From: Clostridia bacterium
GTDB lineage: Bacteria > Bacillota > Clostridia > Lachnospirales > Anaerotignaceae
Assembly (NCBI GenBank): GCA_022786605.1
Contig: JALFWW010000009.1
Location: forward strand, 62,001-126,000
DNA: 64,000 bases
Direction: 5' to 3'
The notes beneath the pieces were generated by a model. That model did not search any database. It saw only the letters and a list, made by a program, of their open reading frames with translations, and was not told the origin of the DNA. A program made the translations under genes and the position numbers. Positions 36,477 through 44,250 of the stretch are shown in pieces; the first letter of the stretch is position 1, and each line of letters starts with the position of its first letter.

Positions 36477-38036
36477 TTATTTTGCGTATTCTACTGCTCT
36501 TGTTTCTCGAATCAAATTTACTTTGATCTGTCCCGGATATTCCAGTTCTTCCTCGATCTTCTTAGCAATGTCTCTTGCCAACAAGGTCATGCCGTCGTCA
36601 CTGACGTCTTCCGGAACTATAACAATCCGCAATTCACGACCAGCCTGAATTGCGAAAGATTTTTCAACGCCTTTGAAATTATCCGCAATTTCTTCCAGCT
36701 TCTGCAGACGTTTGATGTAAGATTCCAGAGTTTCTCTTCTTGCACCGGGTCTTGCCGCAGAAATGGCATCTGCCGCCTGTACCAGTACTGCAATGATGCT
36801 CTGAGGTTCCACGTCGCCATGATGGGCTTCCACCGCATTGATGACTGTGTGGTTTTCCTTATAGCGTTTCAGCAGACCTACACCGATGCTTACATGAGAA
36901 CCTTCCATTTCGTGATCCACACTCTTACCGATGTCATGGAGCAAACCAGCGCGTTTTGCCATATTCACATCAACGCCCAGTTCCGCAGCCATGAGACCAG
37001 CCAGATGAGATACTTCGATGGAGTGTTTCAATACGTTCTGACCGTAGCTGGTTCTGTATTTGAGTTTGCCCAGCAGGCGAACCAGTTCGGGATGCAGCCC
37101 GTTGACACCTGTATCAAATGTTGCAGCTTCGCCTTCCTCGCGAATGGTGACTTCCACTTCTTTCTTGGCTTTTTCCACCATTTCTTCAATACGGGAAGGA
37201 TGCACACGCCCATCCACAATGAGTTTTTCCAGTGCGATTCTGGCAATTTCTCTGCGGATAGGGTCGAAGCCGGAAAGAATCACCGCTTCTGGTGTATCGT
37301 CAATGATCAGGTCAATACCTGTCAGTGTTTCCAGTGTGCGGATGTTTCTGCCTTCACGACCGATGATACGACCTTTCATTTCATCATTAGGCAGCTGTAC
37401 CACAGATACTGTGGTTTCTGCCACATGATCCACAGCGCATCTCTGGATAGCGTTGGCAACGATTTCTCTGGAGCGTTTGTCCGCTTCCATTTTTGCCTTG
37501 CTTTCGATTTCCTTGATCATCAGTGTAGCTTCATGCTTCACATCTGTTTCCACCATAGCCAGAATGTAGTTCTTTGCTTCTTCGGTGGTCAGACCGGAAA
37601 TACGTTCCAGTTCCTGCAGCTGTTTTTCACGCAGTTCTTTCGCTTCTTCTTTCTGTCTTTCCAGATCCTCCAGTTTTCTGGACATCTGTTCTTCCTTGCG
37701 TTCCAAAGACTCTGTCTTTCTATCCAGAGCTTCTTCTTTCTGGAACAAACGTCTTTCATTTCTCTGCAGTTCGTTTCTTCTGTCACGAACTTCTTTTTCC
37801 AGTTCATTTTTTGTTCTGATACTGTCTTCTTTGGCCTCCAAGAGGATTTCTTTCTTTCTTGCCTCTGCATCTTTTACGGCCTCGTCCACGATTTTATTGG
37901 CACGGTCTTCCGCCACGCCTACCTTCGCTTCCGCGATACGCTTTCTGTAAAAAATTCCGACAATCATCCCCAGAAGGAGTCCGATCACAGCACAGATAAT
38001 ACTTATCGGTTCTATGAAAAACACCTCCTTATTCAA
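36477..38036 (-). CDS. rny: Ribonuclease Y
   Basis: The membrane-anchored endoribonuclease that starts mRNA decay in Firmicutes, about 512-519 residues. It has one N-terminal membrane helix ([20 protein letters not shown]), then a long coiled coil (about 30-190), a KH domain ([21 protein letters not shown]) and an HD domain ([28 protein letters not shown]). The start is odd. TTG 38036 has no ribosome site and would read through one. AAGGAGG (38030-38024) lies 8 bases before an ATA codon (38015-38013) that would give IEPISII... as the N-terminus. The true start may therefore be AUA. Coordinates are given for the conventional TTG. Confidence 0.95.
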   Translation of the reverse strand: MNKEVFFIEPISIICAVIGLLLGMIVGIFYRKRIAEAKVGVAEDRANKIVDEAVKDAEARKKEILLEAKEDSIRTKNELEKEVRDRRNELQRNERRLFQKEEALDRKTESLERKEEQMSRKLEDLERQKEEAKELREKQLQELERISGLTTEEAKNYILAMVETDVKHEATLMIKEIESKAKMEADKRSREIVANAIQRCAVDHVAETTVSVVQLPNDEMKGRIIGREGRNIRTLETLTGIDLIIDDTPEAVILSGFDPIRREIARIALEKLIVDGRVHPSRIEEMVEKAKKEVEVTIREEGEAATFDTGVNGLHPELVRLLGKLKYRTSYGQNVLKHSIEVSHLAGLMAAELGVDVNMAKRAGLLHDIGKSVDHEMEGSHVSIGVGLLKRYKENHTVINAVEAHHGDVEPQSIIAVLVQAADAISAARPGARRETLESYIKRLQKLEEIADNFKGVEKSFAIQAGRELRIVIVPEDVSDDGMTLLARDIAKKIEEELEYPGQIKVNLIRETRAVEYAK

Positions 38037-38158
38037 TTTTCAAAGTACATTTATGATTTCACATAGCCATAAGCAGTGCATAATACACCTTTTTTATTTT
38101 ATAGCTTTTTTGCATATGTGTCAAGACAGTTTTCGTCTTTTTGCCAATGCCCTCTCGT

Positions 38159-38187
38159 GAAAAAAGCCGAAAAACGGGGCTTTTTCC
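38159..38187 (-). terminator. rng terminator
   Basis: AAAAAGCC and GGCTTTTT flank GAAAAACGG at about 35-60 bp past the rng stop. The hairpin is GC-poor but followed by T residues on the minus strand. Confidence 0.6.
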
Positions 38188-38217
38188 TTTTATTTCTTGC
38201 CAGAATTGCATGAAAAA

Positions 38218-39663
38218 TCATGTATTTTGCGGATGCTTTGTTTCCACATGCAGTATTTCATATTCACCAAAAGCGGCATAAGCAACACTTTCTGTCAGCA
38301 CTTCACCACCGTAAACGCGCGCCATTTCCTCTGCGAAACCATTGGAAAGGTATACCTGCAGCAGTCTGGCATCGGCTTTCACCAGAACTTTCCGGCAGAT
38401 GGTTCCCGCAAAGATGGTCTTTGTTTCCCTGCGCATTTTCGCCGCTGTCCAGTCTATAGAGAAAACTCGTCCACTGCCTTCACAGCTGCGGCAATTGGTC
38501 GTGGTCTGTTTCAGCAAAGAAGGCTTTGTTTTCTTTCTGGTGACCTGCATCAACCCCAGTTCCGTCATGCCGACCACAACAGTTTTCACCCGGTCTTTTT
38601 CCACAGCCGCTTTCAATGTTTTGGTCAGAATATTCCGGCTTTCTTCCTGCACCATATCAATGAAATCAATGATGATGATGCCTGACAAGTTTCGCAGGCG
38701 CATTTGTTTCGCCGCTTCTTCCGCCGCTTCCAGATTGGTTTTCAATATCATTTTCTCCAGATCACCCCGTCCTGCGGCTTTGGCGGAATTGACATCAATG
38801 ACCACACAGGCTTCCGTTTCCTCAATGACCAGATAACCGCCGCTTTTCAGCCATACTTTCTGAGAAAGGGCTTTTTCCAATTTGCTTTCCGCGTAAAAAG
38901 AAGAAAACAAAGGTGTTTTTTCCTCATATAATTCCAGCTTCGGCTGTCCTTCTCCAGAAAAATCCCCTGTTGCCACCAGCAAATCATAGGTTTCTTTATC
39001 ATTGACCACAACGCTGTCCAAATCGGCGCTGTAAAAATCCCTGGCAGCTTTCAGTACAGGGATATTTTCCTGCCAAAGCAGTGCAGGCGCTTTTCGGTAT
39101 TCCGCCTGTTTCGCACTCTGCCATTTCTGCAACAGGCTTTCCAGTTCCTTCTGAAATTCTCCTTTACTTCTTCCTGCTCCATTGGTACGGACAATGGCAC
39201 CACAGTCAGAGGGCAGCAGTTCTTCCATGATCTCCTGCATTCTTCTGCGTTCCGCTTCATTGGTGATTTTTCGGGAAACGCCGATTTCTCCCCCTTCATT
39301 GGGAAGGAGTGCCAGAAACTTCCCCGCAAAGGAAATATTTCTGGTGAGTACCGCACCTTTGGTACCTACGGTGTCCTTCTCCACCTGCACCACAAGAGTG
39401 TCCCCTGCTTTGGGACGATTTTCCTTTTCTGCACCGGATGCCGCTCTTGCGTTTCCGTAATAGAGGTAACCATTTTTGCCTGTGCCGATATCCACAAAAG
39501 CCGCCTGCAAATTGGGCACAACCGTTTCCACTCTGCCTGCATAGACATTTCCCACCAGACTTTCTGCCTGTTTCCGTTCCACATAAAATTCCACTGGCTC
39601 CCCATTTTCCAGAAGCGCCAGCCGGAATAAATTGGTATCTATATCCATCAATACTCGTTTCAT
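38218..39663 (-). CDS. rng: Ribonuclease G/E family endoribonuclease
   Basis: A 481-residue RNase E/G catalytic protein. The S1 domain is at residues about 35-100 (VGNVYAGRVETVVPNLQAAF, GYLYYG). The DNase I-like catalytic region has VIDVNSAKAAG and SGIIIIDFIDM, which contribute the two metal Asp residues. A Zn-link-like CRSCEGSG sits near residue 400. It processes rRNA and mRNA. ATG 39663 is chosen because AAAGGA lies 8 bases upstream, where the ATG at 39672 is too close. It follows the M23 gene, as in clostridial spoIVFA-spoIVFB-rng regions, but spoIVFB is missing. Confidence 0.93.
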   Translation of the reverse strand: MKRVLMDIDTNLFRLALLENGEPVEFYVERKQAESLVGNVYAGRVETVVPNLQAAFVDIGTGKNGYLYYGNARAASGAEKENRPKAGDTLVVQVEKDTVGTKGAVLTRNISFAGKFLALLPNEGGEIGVSRKITNEAERRRMQEIMEELLPSDCGAIVRTNGAGRSKGEFQKELESLLQKWQSAKQAEYRKAPALLWQENIPVLKAARDFYSADLDSVVVNDKETYDLLVATGDFSGEGQPKLELYEEKTPLFSSFYAESKLEKALSQKVWLKSGGYLVIEETEACVVIDVNSAKAAGRGDLEKMILKTNLEAAEEAAKQMRLRNLSGIIIIDFIDMVQEESRNILTKTLKAAVEKDRVKTVVVGMTELGLMQVTRKKTKPSLLKQTTTNCRSCEGSGRVFSIDWTAAKMRRETKTIFAGTICRKVLVKADARLLQVYLSNGFAEEMARVYGGEVLTESVAYAAFGEYEILHVETKHPQNT

Positions 39664-39735
39664 TGTGTTCATCCTTTCACATTTTCCCTATCTATCATAC
39701 AGGAAAATGCCGTCCATTGCACGCATATCTTTCCT

Positions 39736-40206
39736 TTATTCCAAATCTTCTCCCCTTGCCGCGTATTCCGCCGTCACTTCTGCCGTATAAGGCAGGTCCA
39801 CATATTTCATAGGGTCCAGCAAAACACCGTCTTTCCACAGACTGTAATGGAGGTGTGGTCCTGTGGAAAGCCCAGTGTTTCCTGATTTTGCTACAGCCTG
39901 TCCCTGCCGCACCTTCTCCCCTTCTTTCACCAGCGTTTTCTGCAAATGGGCATACTGCACCCGAAAACCGTCCTTTGTTTCATATTCCAACACCAATCCA
40001 TATGTATCCGACTCCCGTATCTTTGTAACTACACCGCTTTTCACCGCCGCTACCTCTGTTCCTTCCTCCATGGCAATATCCAATCCATTATGAAACTCCT
40101 TTTTCTCCAAAAGGGGATTTTCCCGTTCTCCGCAGGAAGACGTGATGATCCCCTCTGCCGGATTACAAAATCCTTCTGTTTTTGGCGCAAAAACCACCTG
40201 TGCCAC
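39736..40206 (-). CDS. M23 (LytM-type) metallopeptidase domain, 3' part of a gene split by a +1 frameshift
   Basis: A 156-residue frame holding a complete M23 catalytic domain: FHNGLDIA (zinc His and Asp), VQYAHLQKTLV and GPHLHYSLW (HxH). It has no signal peptide or membrane segment of its own, and its only start is a GTG 4 bases past the stop of the preceding frame. Its open frame continues upstream (SPVAQVVF) to meet the previous frame at CCC-TAG. Together they give the usual membrane-anchored M23 architecture, like SpoIVFA/SpoIIQ-type proteins of about 270 residues. Either programmed frameshifting, a disabling mutation or a sequence error explains the split. The gene is 63 bp upstream of rng. 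Confidence 0.75.
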   Translation of the reverse strand: MAQVVFAPKTEGFCNPAEGIITSSCGERENPLLEKKEFHNGLDIAMEEGTEVAAVKSGVVTKIRESDTYGLVLEYETKDGFRVQYAHLQKTLVKEGEKVRQGQAVAKSGNTGLSTGPHLHYSLWKDGVLLDPMKYVDLPYTAEVTAEYAARGEDLE

Positions 40207-40210
40207 CGGA

Positions 40211-40552
40211 CTAGGGTCCTTCTGTTTCGGGACCGTATGTATCTTCTTTTAACGTAGGCAATGCCACATCTTTTTCCTGCAAAAATACGGTCAGCCGTTC
40301 TCCTGCCGCCTGAATCTTCTCCAGCGGCATTTCGTAAGCAATGGCATCTTTCACCTGACGGGTGAGTTTTTCCGCCGTTTCTGAATGAAACAACGAAACC
40401 AGAAGCAATCCTCCTGCCAAAACCACCGTCACATACAGACGGAATTGAAACAGTTCTTTGCCTTTTGGCGGATTTTTCGACTTAGCGGAAAAATTTCCTC
40501 CCATATATTGCCGCAGTTCTTCTCTGCGTTTTCTCCAATCTTTTTCCCTCAT
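40211..40552 (-). CDS. N-terminal membrane anchor of the split M23 peptidase gene
   Basis: A 113-residue frame with a basic cytoplasmic start (MREKDWRKRREELRQYMGG) and one membrane helix (LYVTVVLAGGLLLVSLF, about residues 38-56). An extracytoplasmic linker follows and ends GPETEGP at TAG 40211-40213. The start has GGGAGGGG upstream. By itself it has no enzymatic domain. The last sense codon is CCC directly before TAG, and a +1 slip to CCT at this place enters the M23 frame (see 39736-40206). The layout resembles SpoIVFA, a sporulation membrane protein with an M23-like outer domain, but that identity is tentative. Confidence 0.65.
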   Translation of the reverse strand: MREKDWRKRREELRQYMGGNFSAKSKNPPKGKELFQFRLYVTVVLAGGLLLVSLFHSETAEKLTRQVKDAIAYEMPLEKIQAAGERLTVFLQEKDVALPTLKEDTYGPETEGP

Positions 40553-40611
40553 GCAAAATCCCCTCCCGTACCAAATTATATGGTCAGGAGGGGACAAATA
40601 TGTGCTTCGTT

Positions 40612-42171
40612 TTATTTCGTTTTGCCGTTTTTTCCTATTTCTTTTTTCGCTTCAGGCTCTGCCCACAAAGGAAAACAGTCAATGAAGGTAGCGCCTTCTC
40701 CGCGCTTGCTTTCTACCAAAATGGCGCCGTCATGGCTGCTGACAATCCATTTCGCAATGGAAAGCCCCAGACCTGTACCGGAAATTTCCTTATTTCTGGA
40801 TTTATCTTCCCGGTAGAAGCGGTCGAATATTTTGGACTGTTCTTCTTCTGCAATGCCCATGCCATCATCCGTAATGGAAACATAAGCGTATTTTTTATCT
40901 TTCCAGACTTTGATATGAATTTTTCCGCCATCTGTGGTATATTTCAGGGCATTTTCCCCATGAATCCACAAAAGCTGTTTGATCAGGTCACCATCACCAT
41001 TGATTTCTACCTGTTCTGTTTCTTCATAAGTGATCTGGCGATCCTGCTGCAGCAAATCCAGTTCTTTCACAATTTCCTGGGCCACATCATTCAAACACAT
41101 GCGAACCCGTTTGGCATGCATACGATTCTGATCACTTTTTGCCAGAAACAGCAGATTATTGATCAGTTCTTTCATATGCTCTGTTTCACTGAGTATGGAA
41201 TCAATAGATTCCTGCAATACATCAGGATTGCTCTTTCCCCAACGGTTTACCAGACTGGCATAACCCTGAATAACAGAAATAGGGGTCCGCAGTTCATGGG
41301 AAGCATCGGAGACAAACTGATTCTGTCTGTGGAACGCCTTTTCCAGTCGGTCGATCATCGAATTAAAGGTAATGGTCAGTTCCTTCATTTCGTCATCAGG
41401 TCCATCCAGATCGATACGCTGGGTCAAGTCCTCAATGCTGATCCTTTCTGCTGTTGTACGAATCTGTTCCATGGGCTTCAGCACACGGCGGCTGATATAG
41501 CGTCCCGCCAGAAAAGCGCAGAAAATACCAATAAAATCAGCGATGAGCATCTTCCACAAAAAGGACTGCATGAAGTATTGGTTGCCATTGAGCTGTTTAA
41601 ACACCTGAATCTGATATTTATCCCCCTCATTTTTATATTGAGTAGATAACAGCATAAATTTTTGATCTCCAGGACCTTCCAGTATAAATTCCTGCCGGTT
41701 AATCCCCAATTCTTTCAAAGAACGGATGTGGTATTCTGTTTTCGGAAAGGCTTTCATGGTTTCCTCTTTATTCCAAAATCCTTCCAATATGGACTTTGTT
41801 TCGCTGTTTTCGCCCATGGTCTGCGGCGGCTGTTTAATGAATGCGGGAATATCACCAACATGGCTGTTGAAGCCTTCATTTTCTGTATAACTGAATACAC
41901 TGACTTCCACATACTTATTATCCAAAAGGCTTTTTAAAGATTCATTGGTCAATTCTCCGCCGTTATCCAAAAACTGCTCTATATTGCCTATGGTAGCTTC
42001 CAGCTGTTTGCGCACACTGTTTTGCTCCAAAATGGTAATATTCACAAAGAAAAAACCGCTTAATATCAATAAAGACAGCGAAAAAATCCCACCATAAATC
42101 AGTGTGATTCTCTTTGCGATGGCAAGATTTTGAAATCTGCAAAATAATGATTTCTTATTCGTCTTTGACAT
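40612..42171 (-). CDS. Sensor histidine kinase
   Basis: A 519-residue HisKA-type kinase. There are two membrane segments (about 22-44 and 210-232) around an extracytoplasmic sensor domain of about 165 residues. A HAMP domain follows (RRVLKPMEQIRTTAERIS), then the H-box FVSDASHELRTPISVIQG, N-box HGENALKYTTDG, G1 DDGMGI, F-box FDRFYRED and G2 GTGLGLSIAKWIV. It autophosphorylates on the H-box His and passes phosphate to the regulator whose gene overlaps its start by 17 bp. Signal unknown; the kinase resembles ArlS/CssS-type envelope sensors. Confidence 0.93.
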   Translation of the reverse strand: MSKTNKKSLFCRFQNLAIAKRITLIYGGIFSLSLLILSGFFFVNITILEQNSVRKQLEATIGNIEQFLDNGGELTNESLKSLLDNKYVEVSVFSYTENEGFNSHVGDIPAFIKQPPQTMGENSETKSILEGFWNKEETMKAFPKTEYHIRSLKELGINRQEFILEGPGDQKFMLLSTQYKNEGDKYQIQVFKQLNGNQYFMQSFLWKMLIADFIGIFCAFLAGRYISRRVLKPMEQIRTTAERISIEDLTQRIDLDGPDDEMKELTITFNSMIDRLEKAFHRQNQFVSDASHELRTPISVIQGYASLVNRWGKSNPDVLQESIDSILSETEHMKELINNLLFLAKSDQNRMHAKRVRMCLNDVAQEIVKELDLLQQDRQITYEETEQVEINGDGDLIKQLLWIHGENALKYTTDGGKIHIKVWKDKKYAYVSITDDGMGIAEEEQSKIFDRFYREDKSRNKEISGTGLGLSIAKWIVSSHDGAILVESKRGEGATFIDCFPLWAEPEAKKEIGKNGKTK

Positions 42172-42838
42172 AGTAACCTACTCCTCGAATGGTATGAATA
42201 TATTTTATGCCAAAAGCTTCATCGATTTTTGAGCGCAGATAGCGGATATAAACATCCACAACATTGGTTTCCCCAATATAGCTGTAACCCCATACTTCAT
42301 TGAGAATCTGTTCTCTGGAGAGAACAATGTTTTTATTTTGTACAAGATACAACAGCAGTTCATATTCCTTTTTCGTTAAATCTACTACGGTGCCATTTAC
42401 TGTCACCATACGCTTGTCTGTGTCGATTTCCAGCCCCTGCACTTCCAGAATGACTTTTTTCGCGCCGCCGGCATGGGCATGTTTAAAAGCCACACGCATA
42501 CGCGCCAGCAATTCCTCGATGGCAAAGGGTTTTGTCAGATAATCGTCTGCGCCGCTGTCCAGTCCTGCCACCTTATCCATGGTCTCATCTTTTGCCGTCA
42601 GCATGATGATGGGAATATTGGAAAATTTCCGTACACGACGACAGATTTCGATGCCAGTCAGTCCCGGCAGCATCAAATCCAGCAAAATCATATCGAAATT
42701 ATCATCGGTCACCATTTGCAGCCCTTCTCTGCCATCATGACAAACCGTCACATCATACCCCTCATAACGCAGTTCCAACTCCACAAAACGAGCCAGCTTC
42801 ACTTCGTCTTCTATCAAAATCACTTTTTTCCGTTCCAT
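42155..42838 (-). CDS. OmpR-family response regulator
   Basis: A 227-residue regulator. The receiver domain (residues 1-120) has the acidic pocket LIEDE, phospho-acceptor D54 in ILLDLMLPG, TAKDE and the KPF lysine. The winged-helix DNA-binding domain (about 130-227) has LTKKEYELLLYLVQN and NVVDVYIRYLRSKID. The ATG at 42838 follows GGAGGG, and the longer frame to 42868 has no ribosome site. It forms an operon with the histidine kinase. Confidence 0.94.
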   Translation of the reverse strand: MERKKVILIEDEVKLARFVELELRYEGYDVTVCHDGREGLQMVTDDNFDMILLDLMLPGLTGIEICRRVRKFSNIPIIMLTAKDETMDKVAGLDSGADDYLTKPFAIEELLARMRVAFKHAHAGGAKKVILEVQGLEIDTDKRMVTVNGTVVDLTKKEYELLLYLVQNKNIVLSREQILNEVWGYSYIGETNVVDVYIRYLRSKIDEAFGIKYIHTIRGVGYYVKDE

Positions 42839-42897
42839 AAACGCCCTCCATTTCAAAAGATATTCCATCTCAAAAAAGACACCTATCTTATGTACTC

Positions 42898-42926
42898 ATT
42901 ATAACAATGCAATTGATTTTTGTCTT
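42898..42926 (-). promoter_or_regulatory. Promoter of the two-component operon
   Basis: On the minus strand AAGACA (42926-42921), a 17-bp spacer and TATAAT (42903-42898) lie about 60 bp before the regulator ATG. Confidence 0.6.
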
Positions 42927-43035
42927 AAAAATTTATTTTACGTATCACTTCTTAAATAAACCTTATACACGCATTAAAATATCATTAAATTCTGATTCTG
43001 CCAAAAAACACATTTCCCTTCCGGCAAAATTCTGC

Positions 43036-43076
43036 TATAATAAAACTGAATAAAAGGGCGGTGGTAAACCGCCTTC
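43036..43076 (+). promoter_or_regulatory. -10 box and leader hairpin of the lipoprotein gene
   Basis: TATAAT at 43036-43041 lacks a good -35 (TTTCCC at the right distance). About 13 bases later, at or near the transcript's 5' end, AAGGGCGGT and ACCGCCTT pair around GGTAA and are followed by CTTTT. This looks like an attenuator or mRNA-stabilising hairpin 40 bp before the ATG. Confidence 0.45.
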
Positions 43077-43114
43077 TTTTGCGAACAACTATCATTACAG
43101 GAGGTTTTACCATC

Positions 43115-44137
43115 ATGAAAAAAGCACTTGCCCTTCTGCTCAGCGCGGTACTGTCTATTTCCATGCTCAGTGCCTGCGGTGAGAGCACAGAAAATACCAC
43201 AAACGAAACTGCCGAAACAGAAATCCGACTGGATGCCTGCGGACTGGCATACACCATTCCCCAGAGCTGGACAACAGGAGAAAACATCAACCTAATCCCC
43301 ACATCCTATGCGCAGCCGGAAGACAGTGTCTATGCTGTTGTCCGTTATGATTATGCACCTGATGAAAATATGGATGCCCTCAATGACATGTCCTCTACCG
43401 TTCCTGTGGAAGAATTGATGGCGCCTCTGGTAGAGTTTCTGGTGGTGCGTGACGGACAGGAAACCGCCGACTCAGCTGTAACGGAATTCAACAAATTCAA
43501 TACAAAAAAAGAACTGCCCAAGCAGGAAGGTTTCCGCTTCTATTATTTGACAGACCCCGTCAATGGCATCGACTTTCTTTCCAAAGAAGCGCAGGAAGTT
43601 TACAACTCCCTGGCGGAAGATCTGCCTGTCCTTTATGACAGCGTGGAAACCTTTCAGCCCGACGAAGCATCTGTTGCGGAACAGGCATCCAAACAAGGTG
43701 AACTCCTTGGTTTCATTTCCACCGATCTGGAAGGCAACGCCATTGACAGCAGCATATTTGGCAACTATGACCTGACAGCAGTGAATTTCTTTGCCTCCTA
43801 CAGTTATCCTGATATCAATGAATTGAAGGAATTGGAAAGCTACTATCAGACATTGCAGGCAGAATACCCCAATGTAAACTTTATGCAGGTCATCATCGAT
43901 ACCCCCGGAAACGATGCGGAATCCAAAATGCTGGCAGCTTATGAAGAAAACGGTGTCACTTTCACCGGCGTTATGCCAGACAAAGCCATGGCAAGCTGGA
44001 TTGTGAAAAACTTGAAGGGTCTGCCCACCACCATCTTCATTGACAAAAACGGTCGCGTTCAGGAAACACGTATTGAAGGCAAACAGACTGCTGACAAATA
44101 TTTGGAAACCACCAAAGAAGTTCTGGACAGCCTTTGA
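43115..44137 (+). CDS. Lipoprotein with a TlpA/thioredoxin-like domain lacking the CxxC motif
   Basis: A 340-residue exported protein. A lipoprotein signal (MKKALALLLSAVLSISMLSAC) has its lipobox Cys at residue 21. A region of about 170 residues that I do not recognise follows (DACGLAYTIPQSW onward). A C-terminal thioredoxin-like domain runs from about residue 200 to the end. Where TlpA/ResA proteins have an NFWATWCxxC motif, this one reads NFFASYSYPDINEL with no cysteine. The cis-proline segment GLPTTIFIDKNG is kept. It is therefore unlikely to be a disulfide reductase and may bind or chaperone. AGGAGG precedes the ATG at 43115. It is divergent from the two-component system. Confidence 0.82.
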   Translation: MKKALALLLSAVLSISMLSACGESTENTTNETAETEIRLDACGLAYTIPQSWTTGENINLIPTSYAQPEDSVYAVVRYDYAPDENMDALNDMSSTVPVEELMAPLVEFLVVRDGQETADSAVTEFNKFNTKKELPKQEGFRFYYLTDPVNGIDFLSKEAQEVYNSLAEDLPVLYDSVETFQPDEASVAEQASKQGELLGFISTDLEGNAIDSSIFGNYDLTAVNFFASYSYPDINELKELESYYQTLQAEYPNVNFMQVIIDTPGNDAESKMLAAYEENGVTFTGVMPDKAMASWIVKNLKGLPTTIFIDKNGRVQETRIEGKQTADKYLETTKEVLDSL

Positions 44138-44159
44138 TCCCCAAAATGAAATGATAGAA

Positions 44160-44192
44160 AGAAAAGTCATGAATCACATGGCTTTTCTTTTT
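44160..44192 (+). terminator. Terminator of the lipoprotein gene
   Basis: GAAAAGTCATG and CATGGCTTTTC pair around AATCA and are followed by TTTTT. Confidence 0.8.
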
Positions 44193-44198
44193 GCCCAT

Positions 44199-44250
44199 CA
44201 AAAAAACAGGCAGTGTATTTCAGCATTTGAAAATCACTGCCTGTTTTCTT
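44199..44250. terminator. Terminator of the CBS-domain gene
   Basis: AAAACAGGCAGTG and CACTGCCTGTTTT form a 13-bp stem around a 20-base loop, ending at the stop codon of the minus-strand gene. A-rich and T-rich flanks suit both directions. Confidence 0.75.

Noticed and set aside
39736..40206. Independent cytoplasmic M23 peptidase starting at GTG 40206
   Set aside because: M23 enzymes act outside the cell and this frame has no export signal. The upstream frame supplies exactly the missing anchor and the two meet at a slippery codon. Restart cannot be fully excluded.
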